Position numbers and translations under genes: made by a program. This document shows positions 22,301 through 32,699 of a stretch of DNA of 34,762 nucleotides, one piece after another. The DNA comes from Plakobranchus ocellatus. Its lineage: Eukaryota > Mollusca > Gastropoda > Plakobranchidae. The notes beneath the pieces were generated by a model. It had not been told where the DNA came from. It was given only the letters and a program-made list of their open reading frames with translations, and did not search any database. The stretch is from positions 117,785-152,546 of the forward strand of contig BLXT01005159.1 of the NCBI GenBank assembly GCA_019648995.1, in the 5' to 3' direction. The first letter of the stretch is position 1. The number at the start of each line of letters is the position of its first letter.

Positions 22301-24284
22301 AGATGCAAGCTCAGTTTTCTCAAACCTGTAAATTGATATATTCACAAGTTAGAATAAAAAATCAATAAATTAAGAGTCAACTTTCTTTTTGTAAATGAGG
22401 CAATATTACTTTTTTTCTATTCCTCAAATTTTAATTTGAAAGGGAAAGAAAAGAAAACCACTGACTAATTCATCTGTTTAATCTTCAAATATAGACAACT
22501 AGAGTTCCTTTTCCGTAGAACCTGTTTTGTTGAAGAACTGCCCCTTTTTTTTCTCTCCATATGTGAAAGAATTCCTATTTGTTCTCCCAAAAACAGGGTT
22601 CTAAAGCAGAGACCACTGAGCATATGATATTTTTACTAGGTATATTTTATTTACATTTTTTGGGGTTTTTTTTGTAACCTCTAGATTTCATAACTTCTGC
22701 CTTTGAAAGCACTTTAAAGCTACAAAGGTTAAAAAAAAAAAAAGATGAGGTTGATTTAAATCACAACTGATGCAAAGGTGTTGGTCTCATTTTCTTATTT
22801 TATCAAAAATGATGTCAACACTTACACTAAAAGTAAATCTGACTATCAGGGGTATTGCTTGCCATAATTATGTTTTCTTTTGCTTTCTTCTCTTTTTTTT
22901 CTTTTTTAATATTGAAACAAATAATTTTCTTTTTTGAGGTATGGATATGGAGAGCTGAGTCCTGTGTGTGCCATTGTGGGAGGTGTTTTGGGTCAAGAGA
23001 TCATCAAGGTAAAATAACATCTATGGCCCTGGCATTGCCAAGATAAAAATTTTTATGGAGGGATTAATGAGGGGGGGTCAAGAAGACTTTGGGTTTAATA
23101 TGAAGGAATGAAGATAACTTTCTGGCAAGTTAAGCTTAAGTATATAGTAGAGCTCACCCAGTCTACAGCGACCTGAATATATCTCCTATGCTTCCTTACT
23201 CTGGGATTTTAAATCCAATCTCTCCTGCTGCTGTGAGCTAGCTATTTTAAATTGTTGAACATTCTTCTTGTACATTTCTTCATTTTTCTTTCTTTCTTTT
23301 TTTCCCCTCTTCTTTTTTTGTGTTAAATAAAATGATTTCTCTTCGGACAACTTCAGAGTTGGATGTTATTGTTAGCAGAAAAGTATGCAGAGGAGAGGGC
23401 AAAAAGGGTTTTGTTGCCTTGGATGATTTTTACAATGTTAGAATTTGAAATTTACTTTTTGAAACTGTGGGGTAGATAACAGCAAAGACCAAAACTTCCT
23501 TTGTGCAGTATTCTTCATAGAATATCTGACCAAAAAAGCAATTGTGTATGCTACTCATTTGGATTGATAGGCAAACAAGTAAGCTATGGTACTATGGTAG
23601 TATTTACACATCCAGTACTAGGCCTAGTATAGTAAGCCCACCATGTTGGCAAAAGATCAAAGAAATCAGAAGTTGTTCCCGAACCCTCTAATCAGCCTTA
23701 GATCTGTTATCAAAGAAACTTGAGGTGCCGACTATGCATTCTTTTAATACTAGTAATAGGGTTGATACAAACTACATGTATACGTTCCGTGATACTAGCC
23801 GAGATGCCTGGCTCTACTTCTGAAAATCCTAATTTTATAGGTCTACATTCTGGATATTTAAACAATGCATTAAAGTCTACCAACTGTACTATCTTCTCCC
23901 TCTCTCTTTCTCTCCCCACGTTCATTTTATCGTGCTTATGAAACGTAATTTTCTTCTTTTATCAATACTAAGCATTAGTGTCCTTATAGATGTCTCTTTT
24001 CATTAACTTTTCTTTGATGTTTTCTCATGCCAGTCNNNNNNNNNNNNNNNNNNNNNNNNNNNNNNNNNNNNNNNNNNNNNNNNNNNNNNNNNNNNNNNNT
24101 GCCAGACTTACTTTCACTCTCTCTCTCTCTCTCTTTCTCTTTTTCTCTCTCGGTGTCTGATGCCTTTCTCTTTATCTCTCTCTCTCTCTATGTCTGACTG
24201 CCTTTCTCTTTATCTCTCTCTCTTTCTATGTCTGACTATGTTTCTCTCTCTCCTACTCTTTCTCACTCTCGCTCTTTCTCTCAT

Positions 24285-24362
<78 letters not shown>

Positions 24363-25891
24363 TCAAGATTAGATCAAGATTCTCAACTATTTCTATCTTT
24401 GTTGGACTCAAATTTTTCTGTTTGTAATCGACATTTGATAGTGCTCTTGGATCTAACTTAGGGGACTTGGATCTAGAGCAAGGCCTATTTAGACGTGAAT
24501 ACATTGTTCATTGGTGATTGTACATGACTTGTATAGTATCTGAACATTTTAAAAATAGGAGCTATTAGAGAAAAAAAAATTCCAAAATTTTTTTAACAAT
24601 AATACACTGTATAGTAATACAGTAACACAATCTAATCAATGGAAAGTGCAAAAAGGGGAAACAACCAAGCTGAAATATGAAGTAGGATATCCTTAATTTT
24701 TATTAAAAATGATTATTCCATTTTCTTCAGGTTTTGAAAAGTGAATTTAGATTGCGTGCTTGTGGATAGGGTTATTGCTCTGCAAATAAAGTCTGAATTC
24801 AGTTTAACTAGGGACAGTCTTCATAGATTGATTATAAGTTACTTTAAGAACAATTTAATTATGCTGCAAATTTTTTTATGTGAGAACAAACAACATTCAT
24901 TTTAATTCAAGTTTTAGAGATAGCTAGTAGACCTATTATTTAAATGCAACTCCTGCAAAATATCGTTTATTTTGTCTTTACTGATATAAGCGAACATTGA
25001 ACAAAAACAAAAAAAAAAATACATGATTGGTTTTGATGGGCTGTATAAGCCCCTTGATTTATCCTGAGCTAGTCCAAAATACTCTGAATGGATGTGTGGA
25101 TTACTCTCAGGTACAATTTAGGGTTGGTAGGTCACTGGAAAAAAATGTAGCAGCCATAAATATTTCTTATTGTATGTATGTGTGAGCATTTTCGCAAGAC
25201 TTAAAGATTGTAAATTTAAGATCAACAAAGGCCTGTATTTCAGACTTCTGCCTTCTGTTATCTTTTTATAAGGAATACCTAATACCATTGCAACAACTAA
25301 GCCTTCAGTATAAGAAAAAAAACTTCAATGTGCTTATGTAGGACAGTAATTACTCCTGGTAAACCAGAAACTTTTTCATTACAAAAGTTTGCATAGTTGA
25401 CGTTATGGGCATGGAATTTGACAAAATTTGTCCTGGAAAGGCCTGGAAAAACCCTGGAATTTGCTTCATTCCGGGCTGTAGAAATCCTGCATTGATAACC
25501 TCTGCAAAAGAAGCATACCAATGTGCCTTGAAAAAAAAAAGAAATTCTAGATAATGCTCACTTTTGTACTACATTGTATTTGTATTTGCATTTGAATCAA
25601 TCAATGGTCTCCTTCATTCCATGATGTAAAAAAAACCTTGTGGTAATATCAGTATATTTCAGTATTAAATCTTCATAGACGTGATATTGCTTCGGGATTT
25701 GACTAAATGCAACCTAATAATTTACAATAATTGAATGAACAGTTTTGTAGTGATGATATAATTAATTATATTAAAAGTGTTTTTCTTTGTTATTTTCCTA
25801 GGCTGTATCCCAGAAAGATGCCCCCCTGGATAACTTCTTTTTCTTCAATGGTGTAAACGATGAAGGAATGGTGGATAAAATTTCAGTGTAA
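13299..25891 (+). CDS. SAE1: SUMO-activating enzyme subunit 1
   Basis: SAE1 (Aos1) pairs with UBA2 to form the nuclear SUMO E1, which adenylates the SUMO C-terminus before passing it to the UBA2 cysteine and then to UBC9. Eight coding exons: 13299-13387, 15697-15808, 16703-16762, 17456-17715, 19127-19193, 21929-22185, 22939-23008, 25802-25891. They sum to 1005 bases, 334 aa plus stop (human SAE1 is 346). Every intron is GT-AG and every phase closes. Visible motifs: YDRQIRLWG (16-24; Arg18 matches the Arg that reaches the UBA2 ATP site), the Rossmann loop [12 protein letters not shown] (40-51), LNPMV (99-103), [12 protein letters not shown], a basic KRKKK linker (177-181, possible nuclear signal), [30 protein letters not shown] and the C-terminal DNFFFFNG. 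The catalytic Cys domain belongs to UBA2, so its absence is expected. The ATG is the first in frame and matches the family's N-terminal length. Confidence 0.96.
13490..13537. repeat. TAGATC-rich island
   Basis: Repeated overlapping ctagatctagatct words, a self-complementary hexamer series, directly left of a MITE. Similar runs occur at 9391-9404 and 9718-9738 and single words are scattered through 9-15 kb. Confidence 0.7.
13544..13811. mobile_element. Non-autonomous TIR transposon (PIF/Harbinger-like MITE)
   Basis: 268-bp element. The outer 21 bases (GAATGTGGGTCCCGTCTG plus TTT) are perfect inverted repeats. After a short diverged spacer, TGACGAAATGAAG and CAATTT continue in inverted orientation, and GACAACTTT further in, so the arms are about 70 bp. 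It is flanked by TTA on both sides (13541-13543 and 13812-13814), the 3-bp TWA duplication typical of PIF/Harbinger. No open frame, so it would depend on a transposase in trans. The superfamily rests on the duplication only. Confidence 0.75.
13914..15025. repeat. Decayed inverted-repeat structure next to the MITE
   Basis: Plus-strand sequence at about 13931-13980 (ttagcaagatttt ... acaagaaaagatatctgtgg) matches, with gaps, the reverse complement of about 14971-15025 (gcaagaaaagaaaaatctgtgg). In addition 13913-13934 (gatgaaatgaaggcaatttt) matches the inner arm of the neighbouring MITE. It may be a larger relative of the MITE, heavily eroded; boundaries are uncertain. Confidence 0.4.
15697..15808 (+). 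CDS. SAE1: SAE1 exon 2
   Basis: Acceptor ccattttcag, donor gtaggc. Encodes [20 protein letters not shown] and on to LMDPNM: the first beta strand, the nucleotide-binding loop and the second strand of the adenylation fold. Confidence 0.97.
15809..16702 (+). other. SAE1: SAE1 intron 2
   Basis: 894 bases, AT-rich, no repeats or exons recognised. Confidence 0.9.
16703..16762 (+). CDS. SAE1: SAE1 exon 3
   Basis: Twenty codons in phase 0 after tttttttttacag; donor gtaggt. Encodes [19 protein letters not shown], the crossover segment before the conserved RA helix. Confidence 0.93.
16763..17455 (+). other. SAE1: SAE1 intron 3
   Basis: 693 bases, AT-rich, nothing recognised. Confidence 0.9.
17456..17715 (+). 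CDS. SAE1: SAE1 exon 4
   Basis: Acceptor tttatgtttacag, donor gtaaga. Encodes the RAxA helix, [15 protein letters not shown], the core strand [15 protein letters not shown] and DLGRHEYLH. Confidence 0.97.
17716..19126 (+). other. SAE1: SAE1 intron 4
   Basis: 1411 bases. Contains a GC-richer block at about 18690-18900 with a ggggtggggggtgc run and a poly-C tract (about 18931-18943); no element could be assigned. Confidence 0.88.
19127..19193 (+). CDS. SAE1: SAE1 exon 5
   Basis: A 67-base exon after ggctaaacag; donor gtagac. Encodes the charged linker [20 protein letters not shown]. It is shorter than the human linker, which also carries basic residues. Confidence 0.92.
19260..19395 (-). mobile_element. 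tRNA-derived SINE head, opposite strand to SAE1
   Basis: On the minus strand an A-box-like TGGCAAGGCGG (19378-19368) and a B box GGTTCGAATCC (19347-19337) are perfect or near-perfect Pol III promoter elements. TGTCTG and CAGACA flank them as a tRNA-like acceptor stem. The stem-to-stem length is 56 bases against about 72 for a real tRNA, and the anticodon arm is missing, so this is a SINE rather than a gene. A T-rich body (tctgtcttgtcttttttttg, on the minus strand) follows. Only the head is clear. Confidence 0.6.
21539..21795. mobile_element. hAT-like MITE
   Basis: 257-bp segment bounded by perfect 13-bp inverted repeats CAGGGATGCCAGT (21539-21551) and ACTGGCATCCCTG (21783-21795). CAGGG-type ends are characteristic of hAT transposons. 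The flanking 8-mers (gtgcttat and gcatatta) do not match well, so the duplication has decayed or the boundaries differ. No coding capacity. Confidence 0.55.
21929..22185 (+). CDS. SAE1: SAE1 exon 6
   Basis: Acceptor tttattgcag, donor gtatgt after a split Gln codon. Encodes [20 protein letters not shown], a helical segment with HGRRP, and [13 protein letters not shown], matching the human region from EVDW to LLPEDFVRY. Confidence 0.96.
22186..22938 (+). other. SAE1: SAE1 intron 6
   Basis: 753 bases, AT-rich, nothing recognised. Confidence 0.9.
22939..23008 (+). CDS. SAE1: SAE1 exon 7
   Basis: Completes the split Gln and reads [20 protein letters not shown] then IIK; donor gtaaaa. The acceptor is ttttttgag, with G instead of the usual C or T before AG, but the flanking phases and protein match require it. 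Confidence 0.95.
24036..24099. other. Assembly gap (64 N)
   Basis: Run of 64 N. The flanks are similar (tgccagtc on the left, tgccagac on the right), and the CT microsatellite starts just after, so the gap probably reflects repeat collapse. Confidence 0.98.
24109..24365. repeat. CT-rich microsatellite with TCTG block
   Basis: Imperfect (CT)n/(TTTCTCTC)n repeats with a recurring tgtctgactgcctttctc phrase, a (TCTG)n run at about 24285-24309 and an almost pure (TC)n run of more than 20 copies at about 24310-24356. Long Ser/Leu-rich open frames across it are artefacts. Confidence 0.9.
25802..25891 (+). CDS. SAE1: SAE1 exon 8 (last)
   Basis: Acceptor tattttcctag. Encodes [20 protein letters not shown] and the C-terminal EGMVDKISV, stop TAA 25889-25891. 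Two further in-frame or nearby TAG triplets follow directly. Confidence 0.96.
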   Translation, partial: AVSQKDAPLDNFFFFNGVNDEGMVDKISV

Positions 25892-26051
25892 TAGTAGACA
25901 TGTTTGTCATCACCTTCTTTTGTAGGATCTCCACACACATACTATTTAAGTATCTATTGACATTTTAAGTGTTAAACTGTACAAGGATGTTGTTTTTGAA
26001 ATTGTACGGCTGTTTTTATGTAATTCCTTTATACATATTAATTTTTGTAAA

Positions 26052-26057
26052 AATAAA
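26052..26057 (+). terminator. SAE1: SAE1 polyadenylation signal
   Basis: AATAAA 160 bases after the SAE1 stop, the first canonical signal downstream on this strand. Confidence 0.65.
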
Positions 26058-28579
26058 ATTTGTTCAAAATTGTAATTAATCTGCTTTGCATATTCCAAAT
26101 ATTTGTTTGAGTTTTTGACTCCTTTGTTTTAGATTTTGCATTTGATGTGAACAAAAAAAAATTTGATCCAGCCATGGCTGACAAAACATAATGTGTGTGT
26201 TTTGATTTTACCTGTGTATAGACAGGCAATTTTAGGTCAATGATTTAGTGTTAATTGTTATAATGATGACTGGGCTAAATCTGCTACAGCTGCATTCTAA
26301 TACTTAAGTCTATCCTTTATCAAAATTTTCACATGATGTGAAATCCCTGGAAAGCAAATGTTATTTGGGTGGAAGGTTTTAACCAACTCAATTATGATTC
26401 ATTCATGCATGAGCAAGATGAAATGAAAAATGTTTCAATACAATAACTTTCATGTAAATATCAATCAATATTTTGGAAATTGAATTAGAAAATGCCAAAG
26501 CATTATATAAATATATCGTTAAATCTGGTTTTGCTTGTTTTCATCATTTCAAAGCTTTATTAACAAAGAATGCCTCTGAATTTCAACAGAGAAAAAATTA
26601 TCAATATTCATAAATATGTTAAATTTTTAAAGATGTGTTTTGAAAATTCAGATCACTTTTTTATAGGGCCTACTTTGAAATAGCTTTAAAAATTTAAGTT
26701 GTCATCATTTTGTGACAAAGGAAAAAATAATATTGACACTCTAAGTCTAAGCCTACATTGTCAGAAGGGGAAAATAAAATGTCCCGTAAAATAATTTAAT
26801 TAGTAGAGTGTAATTACATCCCTTGAAATTTTTTGGGGAGGCTGACACTTTTTTACTTCTTTTGATATCTTTTAAGCATGAATGAATACTTTCTTTAATT
26901 AACAGTCAAATTTTCCCAAAAAAAAAATTTTTTTGAGTGAAATTCCAGCTCATAACCAACTTAAAAAGAAATTTTAATTTTTATATGCCTTGCAAATAAT
27001 TTACTACCAATGTGTTCTAGGTTCTTTCTCCCCCATTTTGTAAACGGTTCCATTTTTAGCGATCCTAATTTATTTGTTCTTGCCTATTTGAACAATACTT
27101 CACTAATTTGAGCATGCGATAAAGAAAAAAAATTAGAAAATAAATTTGGGAGAAATCACTGCTTAAAAAAAAAAAAACAACTTGAACCCTGTTATGACAA
27201 ACAACAGTAGAGAAGGTCAGGGGTAAGCAGTAGAAAGATTAGTGATCCTAGTATTGTAGTAGTTGTGCTGAAGTGGTAGTACTTATAAGGGCAAATGCTG
27301 TTGTTTGTATAGGACTAGTCCTAAGAGCATAATTGGTTGTTACAATAAACAGAGCATCCCTCACATATGAACATCACTTATACCAAGTCATCATTCTTCT
27401 ATTCTAGTTCTATTTTGTCAGCTAGAAAATTCTGGTTTCATCGTAAAAATGTTGCAATAATGAATAGAATATCAATTGTAGTTGTTGAAATGCTATTAAT
27501 TTGATGATTAATGAAACTTTAGTTTTATTTCGAGTTGCAGAACAATGGTGCTGGATTATTCTATGATGGTAATACAAGTACAAACAAAAAATAATCGCTT
27601 TATTAGCAATAGTTTTATGGACTGAGGTAGCAATAGCAACGATCAGAAATACAGTATGCTCAGTAAAATGTGAAATTATCTTATGAAGGATTAAAGTGAT
27701 ACAATTTTCTTGATTGTACTTACTCACAATTTGACCTTGGTGAAACTTATTATACACATACGTATAAATATATGTATCATAAGAATAAACCAAAGTTACC
27801 CTTTTATGACAAAATTACTAAAGATATAGGTGCCATTTACTAATTGAGAATGGGGATTTTGGGATTAAATTGAAAAATGCGGCGTTGTCACTACACAGGG
27901 GCTGTCCTTGAAAGAAATTTTTTTTTTTTTTAAGCAATTTTCTTTCCACAAATCCCAGACATTAAATTTTTATACTTATTTTAGAATGAGAGAGCATAAA
28001 CTTTTAAAGGCTTTGTCACAATGAAAGATCACATATCTCAAGGTAAAAACAAATAAAGGCTTGGAAGAACAATTCAATCCAATTTAAATAAGATCTGATG
28101 CGAATGTGTTTATAAAAATTCAAATATTTGTACATCTACACTGAGACAGTGCACAAGTCCATTGCCATTACATGTAATTTATACATTTATATATTAGAAC
28201 GATTAGTTGTTCGACTTCGAGTGCTCCATCATCAAATTACATTGTAGTCATTATTACAATGATAGGCTACAGTTTTGAATAAGATTCATCCATATGATGG
28301 CCCTACCTAAACTGTAGATTAGATGTACTACGTGGTAAATAAATATTGTTTTTTTATAGGATAATTATTAATTCCCGCCTAGATAATCAGTACCGAGATT
28401 AGCAGGCATACCATTTGTGTGCTCTTCATATGTTTTTAAATATGAAAACGAGAAAAAAAACTATAGAAAAAAAATCTCATGGTTGCGTGTTTTTAAATTT
28501 TACTTGTTGTGTAGCGTCTATGATACTCTATACGTACAGCACGTAATTAAAGTTGACTAAAAAAGAAATACCACTCTCC
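26058..28579. other. Intergenic, nothing recognised
   Basis: AT-rich DNA downstream of SAE1. No exon with convincing composition plus splice context on either strand; the longest frame (27422-27793 minus) looks like chance. Confidence 0.5.
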
Positions 28580-29240
28580 TCAACTAGGTATCAAACCATT
28601 GCTTCAATATTTTCATATAGCGAAACATCAGTCATTTAATGTAGTTCTTCAATATTTTTATTGACTAAAAAATTTTAAAGAAGAAATTTATCTAGGATGC
28701 TGGTGACAACGGAGGTATCGGTATCTCAGTGGTTTTTTCATCCACAGATTAAATCAAGGACCTGAAGCCAGAAGTGTAGACAATACTCTTTTTTTTTTTT
28801 TTTTTTTTGTGAAGTAAACTGTATGGATCGAAAGGCCTACCATGTCATTGTGACTTTTACAAGCCTAGAGATTATCGGCCCTCCACAGGCTAGTCAAGCT
28901 CGTCTCAATGTTTTGGCGTCAATGGACCAGCCATGAAGTTACAGTGAACTACTGATAAATCGACCTCCATGGGTGACTTAAAACGTCGGTTTCTCTATAC
29001 ACTTATTTTGTATTTTCCTTTCCAAAAAAGTAGTTCAAAACGTTGTTGAAATAATAAATCTATTTAAAAGAAGATCAACTCGCGCTAATTGGAATTCGAC
29101 TTAGATGAATAGGCCTTTTATTGTACACGAAGTTCTACTGAAAGATTAACGTAGAGTCGATCGCGATTAACCTTGCGAGGCCGGGCGGATTCAATTCTTC
29201 CGTTACGCAGTCGCATGCATTATTATTATTATGAAAGTAT
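28580..29240. other. GC-richer block, possible unclassified old repeat
   Basis: Composition shifts here. A poly-T run of about 20 (28789-28808) sits inside, followed by blocks such as ggccctccacaggctagtc and aatcgacctccatgggtgac, which look like interspersed-repeat consensus but could not be assigned. Near 29190 the minus strand reads gaattgaatccg, a weak B-box resemblance. Confidence 0.25.
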
Positions 29241-29972
29241 TACATTACCGTATATGTATTACTGCATTACTGGGCTTTTTCGATGAGAAAGACATTGTAC
29301 ACGTAAAGGTTTATTTTAATTAAATTACGATGATATATTTGCAGCGCGAAATATTTATGATTTTACTTGTAAAATAATACGCATGGCTATAGAATGAATG
29401 TATTAAGATCTATATCGGTACTAGAGGTCTAGGCGTCTGATTCTCCATTGCTCGCTTAAGAAATATATGTTGAATTAATCAAGAGCATACAAGTATGTCG
29501 TGTGGATTGAGCCAAAATAAAATAAGATTCTTTAGTGCTAACATAATTTTATATTTATCGTATTAATAATAAAAGAAAAAAAAGCCAAAAAGACCCTCGG
29601 AATCTAACTGTGGTCTTGTTGCACGATGGGTATTATCTTTATTAATTGGATTCCCATTCTACAGTAGCCCTGCATTGTAATTAACAGCTGTAGTGCGTGT
29701 ATTCACTGTTAAGATAGTTTTAAAAGTGCAAATAAATGAAACGCATAGTATACCCGTATAATAAAATCAAAATTTATTTTTGCTATATGGATTAATTTAA
29801 GCGAGAATAATACTAGGCTATTTGTTATAAACACCCCAATGGAAACAACACACGGACATTCATCATTATTATTAATTATTTATTTATTTGTGCATTTTTT
29901 AGACATCATCCCTTACTCTTATATTTCTCATTTAGAAGTGGTAGAACTTTTTGCTTCTAATGTAAAAAATGA

Positions 29973-30176
29973 ATGCATCGCCACAAAATACACGCACTGC
30001 ACAACTACCAGAGCTTCAGGCATAGGTTATACTGCCACTTGACAGAACAATATCCAGGCATTTTTAAGTTTATGATAGACTGGACTGTCTTGTGGAGTGA
30101 AAGTCCCCGCCCCGACATAACGGATCTGAGTAGACTTTTTTGCATCATGCTTGAAAACGTCTACGAGGTGCAGTAA
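29973..30176 (+). pseudogene. Unidentified open frame ending in an A run
   Basis: The open stretch ends HLTEQYPGIFKFMIDWTVLW, then SESPRPDITDLSRLFCIMLE, NVYEVQ and TAA, and the stop runs straight into about 18 A (30175-30192). Composition over the last 45 codons is more protein-like and GC-richer than the surroundings. A poly(A) directly after the stop suggests a retrocopy tail or LINE/SINE 3' end, but no target-site duplication was found. The opposite strand is also open here (30027-30311), which weakens the case. I do not recognise the protein. Confidence 0.25.
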
Positions 30177-30387
30177 AAAAAAAAAAAAAAAAGTAACCGT
30201 GAATGCTGACGTCATTATTGTACCTTTCAAGCAACGAGCCAATTCTGCCATTGCTGCTGGCCCGGTTGAATGAGAACCAAAAATCTTGAGATGTTGAGTT
30301 TTAAAGAGCAAATCTAAACGCTAGCCCAGCCTTATCAATCGATGATCAAATCCATTAATGAGATTTAGTCTACTGGTTATTGATCTT

Positions 30388-30445
30388 GACGGCAGCGTGG
30401 CAGTCGTGCAAGTCAGCCATTGTGAGTTTGATCTGAGCAGGGAAA
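30388..30445 (+). mobile_element. Degenerate tRNA-like SINE head
   Basis: GGCAGCGTGGCAG at 30391-30403 resembles an A box and GAGTTTGATCT at 30424-30434 a B box (GGTTCGATCC type with changes). The order and composition match tRNA-derived retroposons, but both boxes are eroded and no body could be delimited. Confidence 0.3.
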
Positions 30446-31671
30446 GGATTTGCCTTGCATGTCTTTTATGTTACTCGCAAACGGACTGCTTCGGTGAATT
30501 TGAAGTTATTAATGTTAAGATGGGTTAGGCGATATATTTGATGATTTTAAATAATTATATATGTATGATGTTAGAGGCAGGTGCAAACAAAAATTTACAA
30601 ACGTTGAGACCTTAAGAGACTGAAAAATTGAGGGTAAATAAAAAAGAGAAAAGGACAGACAAGATGGCAAATAGGAGGGTTAAGAACTATAAAAGAGAAG
30701 AGCAAAGAGACAAAGAATGAAAAAGAGAATAAAAAAGGCAGAAAAAAAAACTGAAACAGAAACATGACCCTAATTATTATAGTAACAAATGTGGTCTCGC
30801 CGATTTATAACTCAATACATGTAAAAATGTGATTTGCAGATTACTATGGTCCTATTCTAAATAGCGTAAAATAAGCTGCATGTTCCATCCACCTGAAAAT
30901 TACAGTGTGCTTTCGGTGTAACATGAAATATAAGATACATACAAATAATGTCAATACTTATTTTCTATTCATTTGGAAAGCAGTTCTAATTAAAACCTAT
31001 ACATACGTCTCTAAAAACTACCTAAACTTCATGATGAGAAACTTTTTGCTACCGTATTCTAATAATGTTTCTTCTAATATTTGTTACTGTTGAAAAAATT
31101 TATTTCCATTTTATTATTCTTTCATCACATAGTCATGGCAATGCTGAAGGGCACAGCTTACGTGAGATCATTTTGTTATGCATGGTCATACCGTTATTTA
31201 TTTATTTTTTTAAATACAGATACATGCAGTTGTCCTTGTATCGCTTTTTTAATATATCAGTTTCTCACGTTTTCCATTTTATAAGAGTAAGTACATGTGC
31301 GTGTACTGTTTGTTCCTGACTTCTGAACAATAGTTGTAAAAAGTAGCAAGTACCGGTACTAGAATCACTATAAGCCTAGAAATTCCAAAGAGAAGATTAG
31401 TAATTCTTGTGCTACTTGAAGGCTCCCAAGACCAATCCCAATCTAACGAAAATATTACGACATATTATTAATAGCAGTGCATTTCCTTTTCCGCCGCAAC
31501 TTTGCCTCTAACGTCCGCCGTGTAAATTTTTTCATATCGTCGACTTTAGAACGTTACGTACTCACAATCATTGACAATTATAGATTTTTTTAACGAAAAA
31601 AAAAATTAATATAACGTAGTCATAAGCCAGTAAAAATGACCTTCTGCAGTAAATTTTGGTTTCTACAACAG
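30446..31671. other. Intergenic, nothing recognised
   Basis: AT-rich with a purine-rich section (about 30600-30760). Several short open frames at 30905-31319 overlap one another in different phases and look like chance. Confidence 0.45.
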
Positions 31672-31686
31672 CCACAAGAGAGCGCT
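31672..31686 (+). promoter_or_regulatory. CTCF-like motif
   Basis: CCACAAGAGAGCGCT matches the bilaterian CTCF core CCASYAGRKGGCRSY at 13 of 15 positions, in an otherwise AT-rich region. A single motif by eye is weak evidence. Confidence 0.25.
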
Positions 31687-32644
31687 ACGACTTGATCAAG
31701 TGACCAAGAAAGTTCCGCATAATGCACATGAAATAGACGAGGTGCAAAATTAATGAGAGAGTACAGCGCACAGGAGGAGAGCATCGCCTTGGCGCCAAAC
31801 ACTATTAATTTTTTTCGAGATCAAATAATTCCATACTATGCACATTATGTCCCAAAGCGGTTAGCCTGTTACTAGTCCGTGGAATACACTGCATTTTCAT
31901 GTGCAGAGGCCTTTCTAGTTTTTAATCTGCCATGGCAAAATATGACGACCAGGCTTGCGTGAATAATAAATCCGCTGGCAGTAATGAAGATTAGAGACCC
32001 GTGTCACTCGAAAACATCGGATTACGAGAGGTGCAGGTGACAAGACCTATTATGAAATTCTTCACTTTATCCTTCAGGCGAAAAGCTGAATGTAGTTAGC
32101 CTTGCTGGAAAAAGGACCACAGTAATAATTTGCTCAACCACGGATAAAAGTATTGAAACATCCAGCTCTGAATAGCTGTTTTTTGCCCGTATGTTGTGCC
32201 CTTGGCTCCATTCTCAACTTTCCAAAGCTAAAGTAGCAAGAGTAGGACTGTTATCACATAATATATTTTCAACTTAACAATACTTTATAATTTTTTATAT
32301 GTGCAAAAAAGGCCAGCAGCATTCGAAAGGGGGTTTACATTTAAATAAAACAAACCTACGGTGTGCTTTGGAAAAAAACATACAGCCTCATAACATGGAC
32401 AGGAGCAAATTCAAAATGCTAATTCATTGTTCGCTAGCAAAAAGTGACTTTGGATAACTTACCTAGTAGTTGGAGAAAATACTTATATTCCTTTGATTTT
32501 CAACGTACTCTTTTCAAACGCCTACCTTAAATGAAAAAAAAAGACGTTTTCACTTCAAAGGAACATTTTTGAATGGCGTATAGTGAAAGAACAAGTTTGT
32601 CTCAATCATCTATTGGAGATTAAAGGTGTGAGAGGTCAAGCAAA
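31687..32644. other. Intergenic, nothing recognised
   Basis: Mixed composition, GC somewhat higher at 31680-32060. No open frame with splice context. Confidence 0.45.
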
Positions 32645-32698
32645 ATGATGAACTCAGTTGGAGCCGAGAGGGATCCGTATCTCCAAGCTTACATACAG
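32645..32698 (+). CDS. Candidate first coding exon of an unidentified gene
   Basis: ATGATG in an A-rich start context opens 18 codons, MMNSVGAERDPYLQAYIQ, ending CAG/gtacaa, a good donor in phase 0. The reading has ordinary protein composition unlike the flanking AT-rich frames. No downstream exon was found in the remaining 2 kb, so the rest of the gene, if real, lies to the right of the window. Short enough to be chance. Confidence 0.25.
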
Positions 32699-32699
32699 G

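Larger units (their letters stand above)
23009..25801 (+). other. SAE1: SAE1 intron 7
   Basis: 2793 bases, the longest intron. Contains an assembly gap, a large CT microsatellite and a thrice-repeated CCTGGAA motif at 25432-25459. No exon recognised. Confidence 0.9.

Noticed and set aside
24160-24461. Long Ser/Leu-rich open frames
   Set aside because: They are translations of the CT microsatellite, open because the repeat contains no stop in those phases.
30208-30215. Perfect TGACGTCA (CRE-type) site
   Set aside because: A single 8-bp palindrome with no adjacent gene or promoter structure.
30027-30311. 94-codon minus-strand frame
   Set aside because: It contains the poly-T complement as a Phe run and overlaps the plus-strand frame; no recognised domain.
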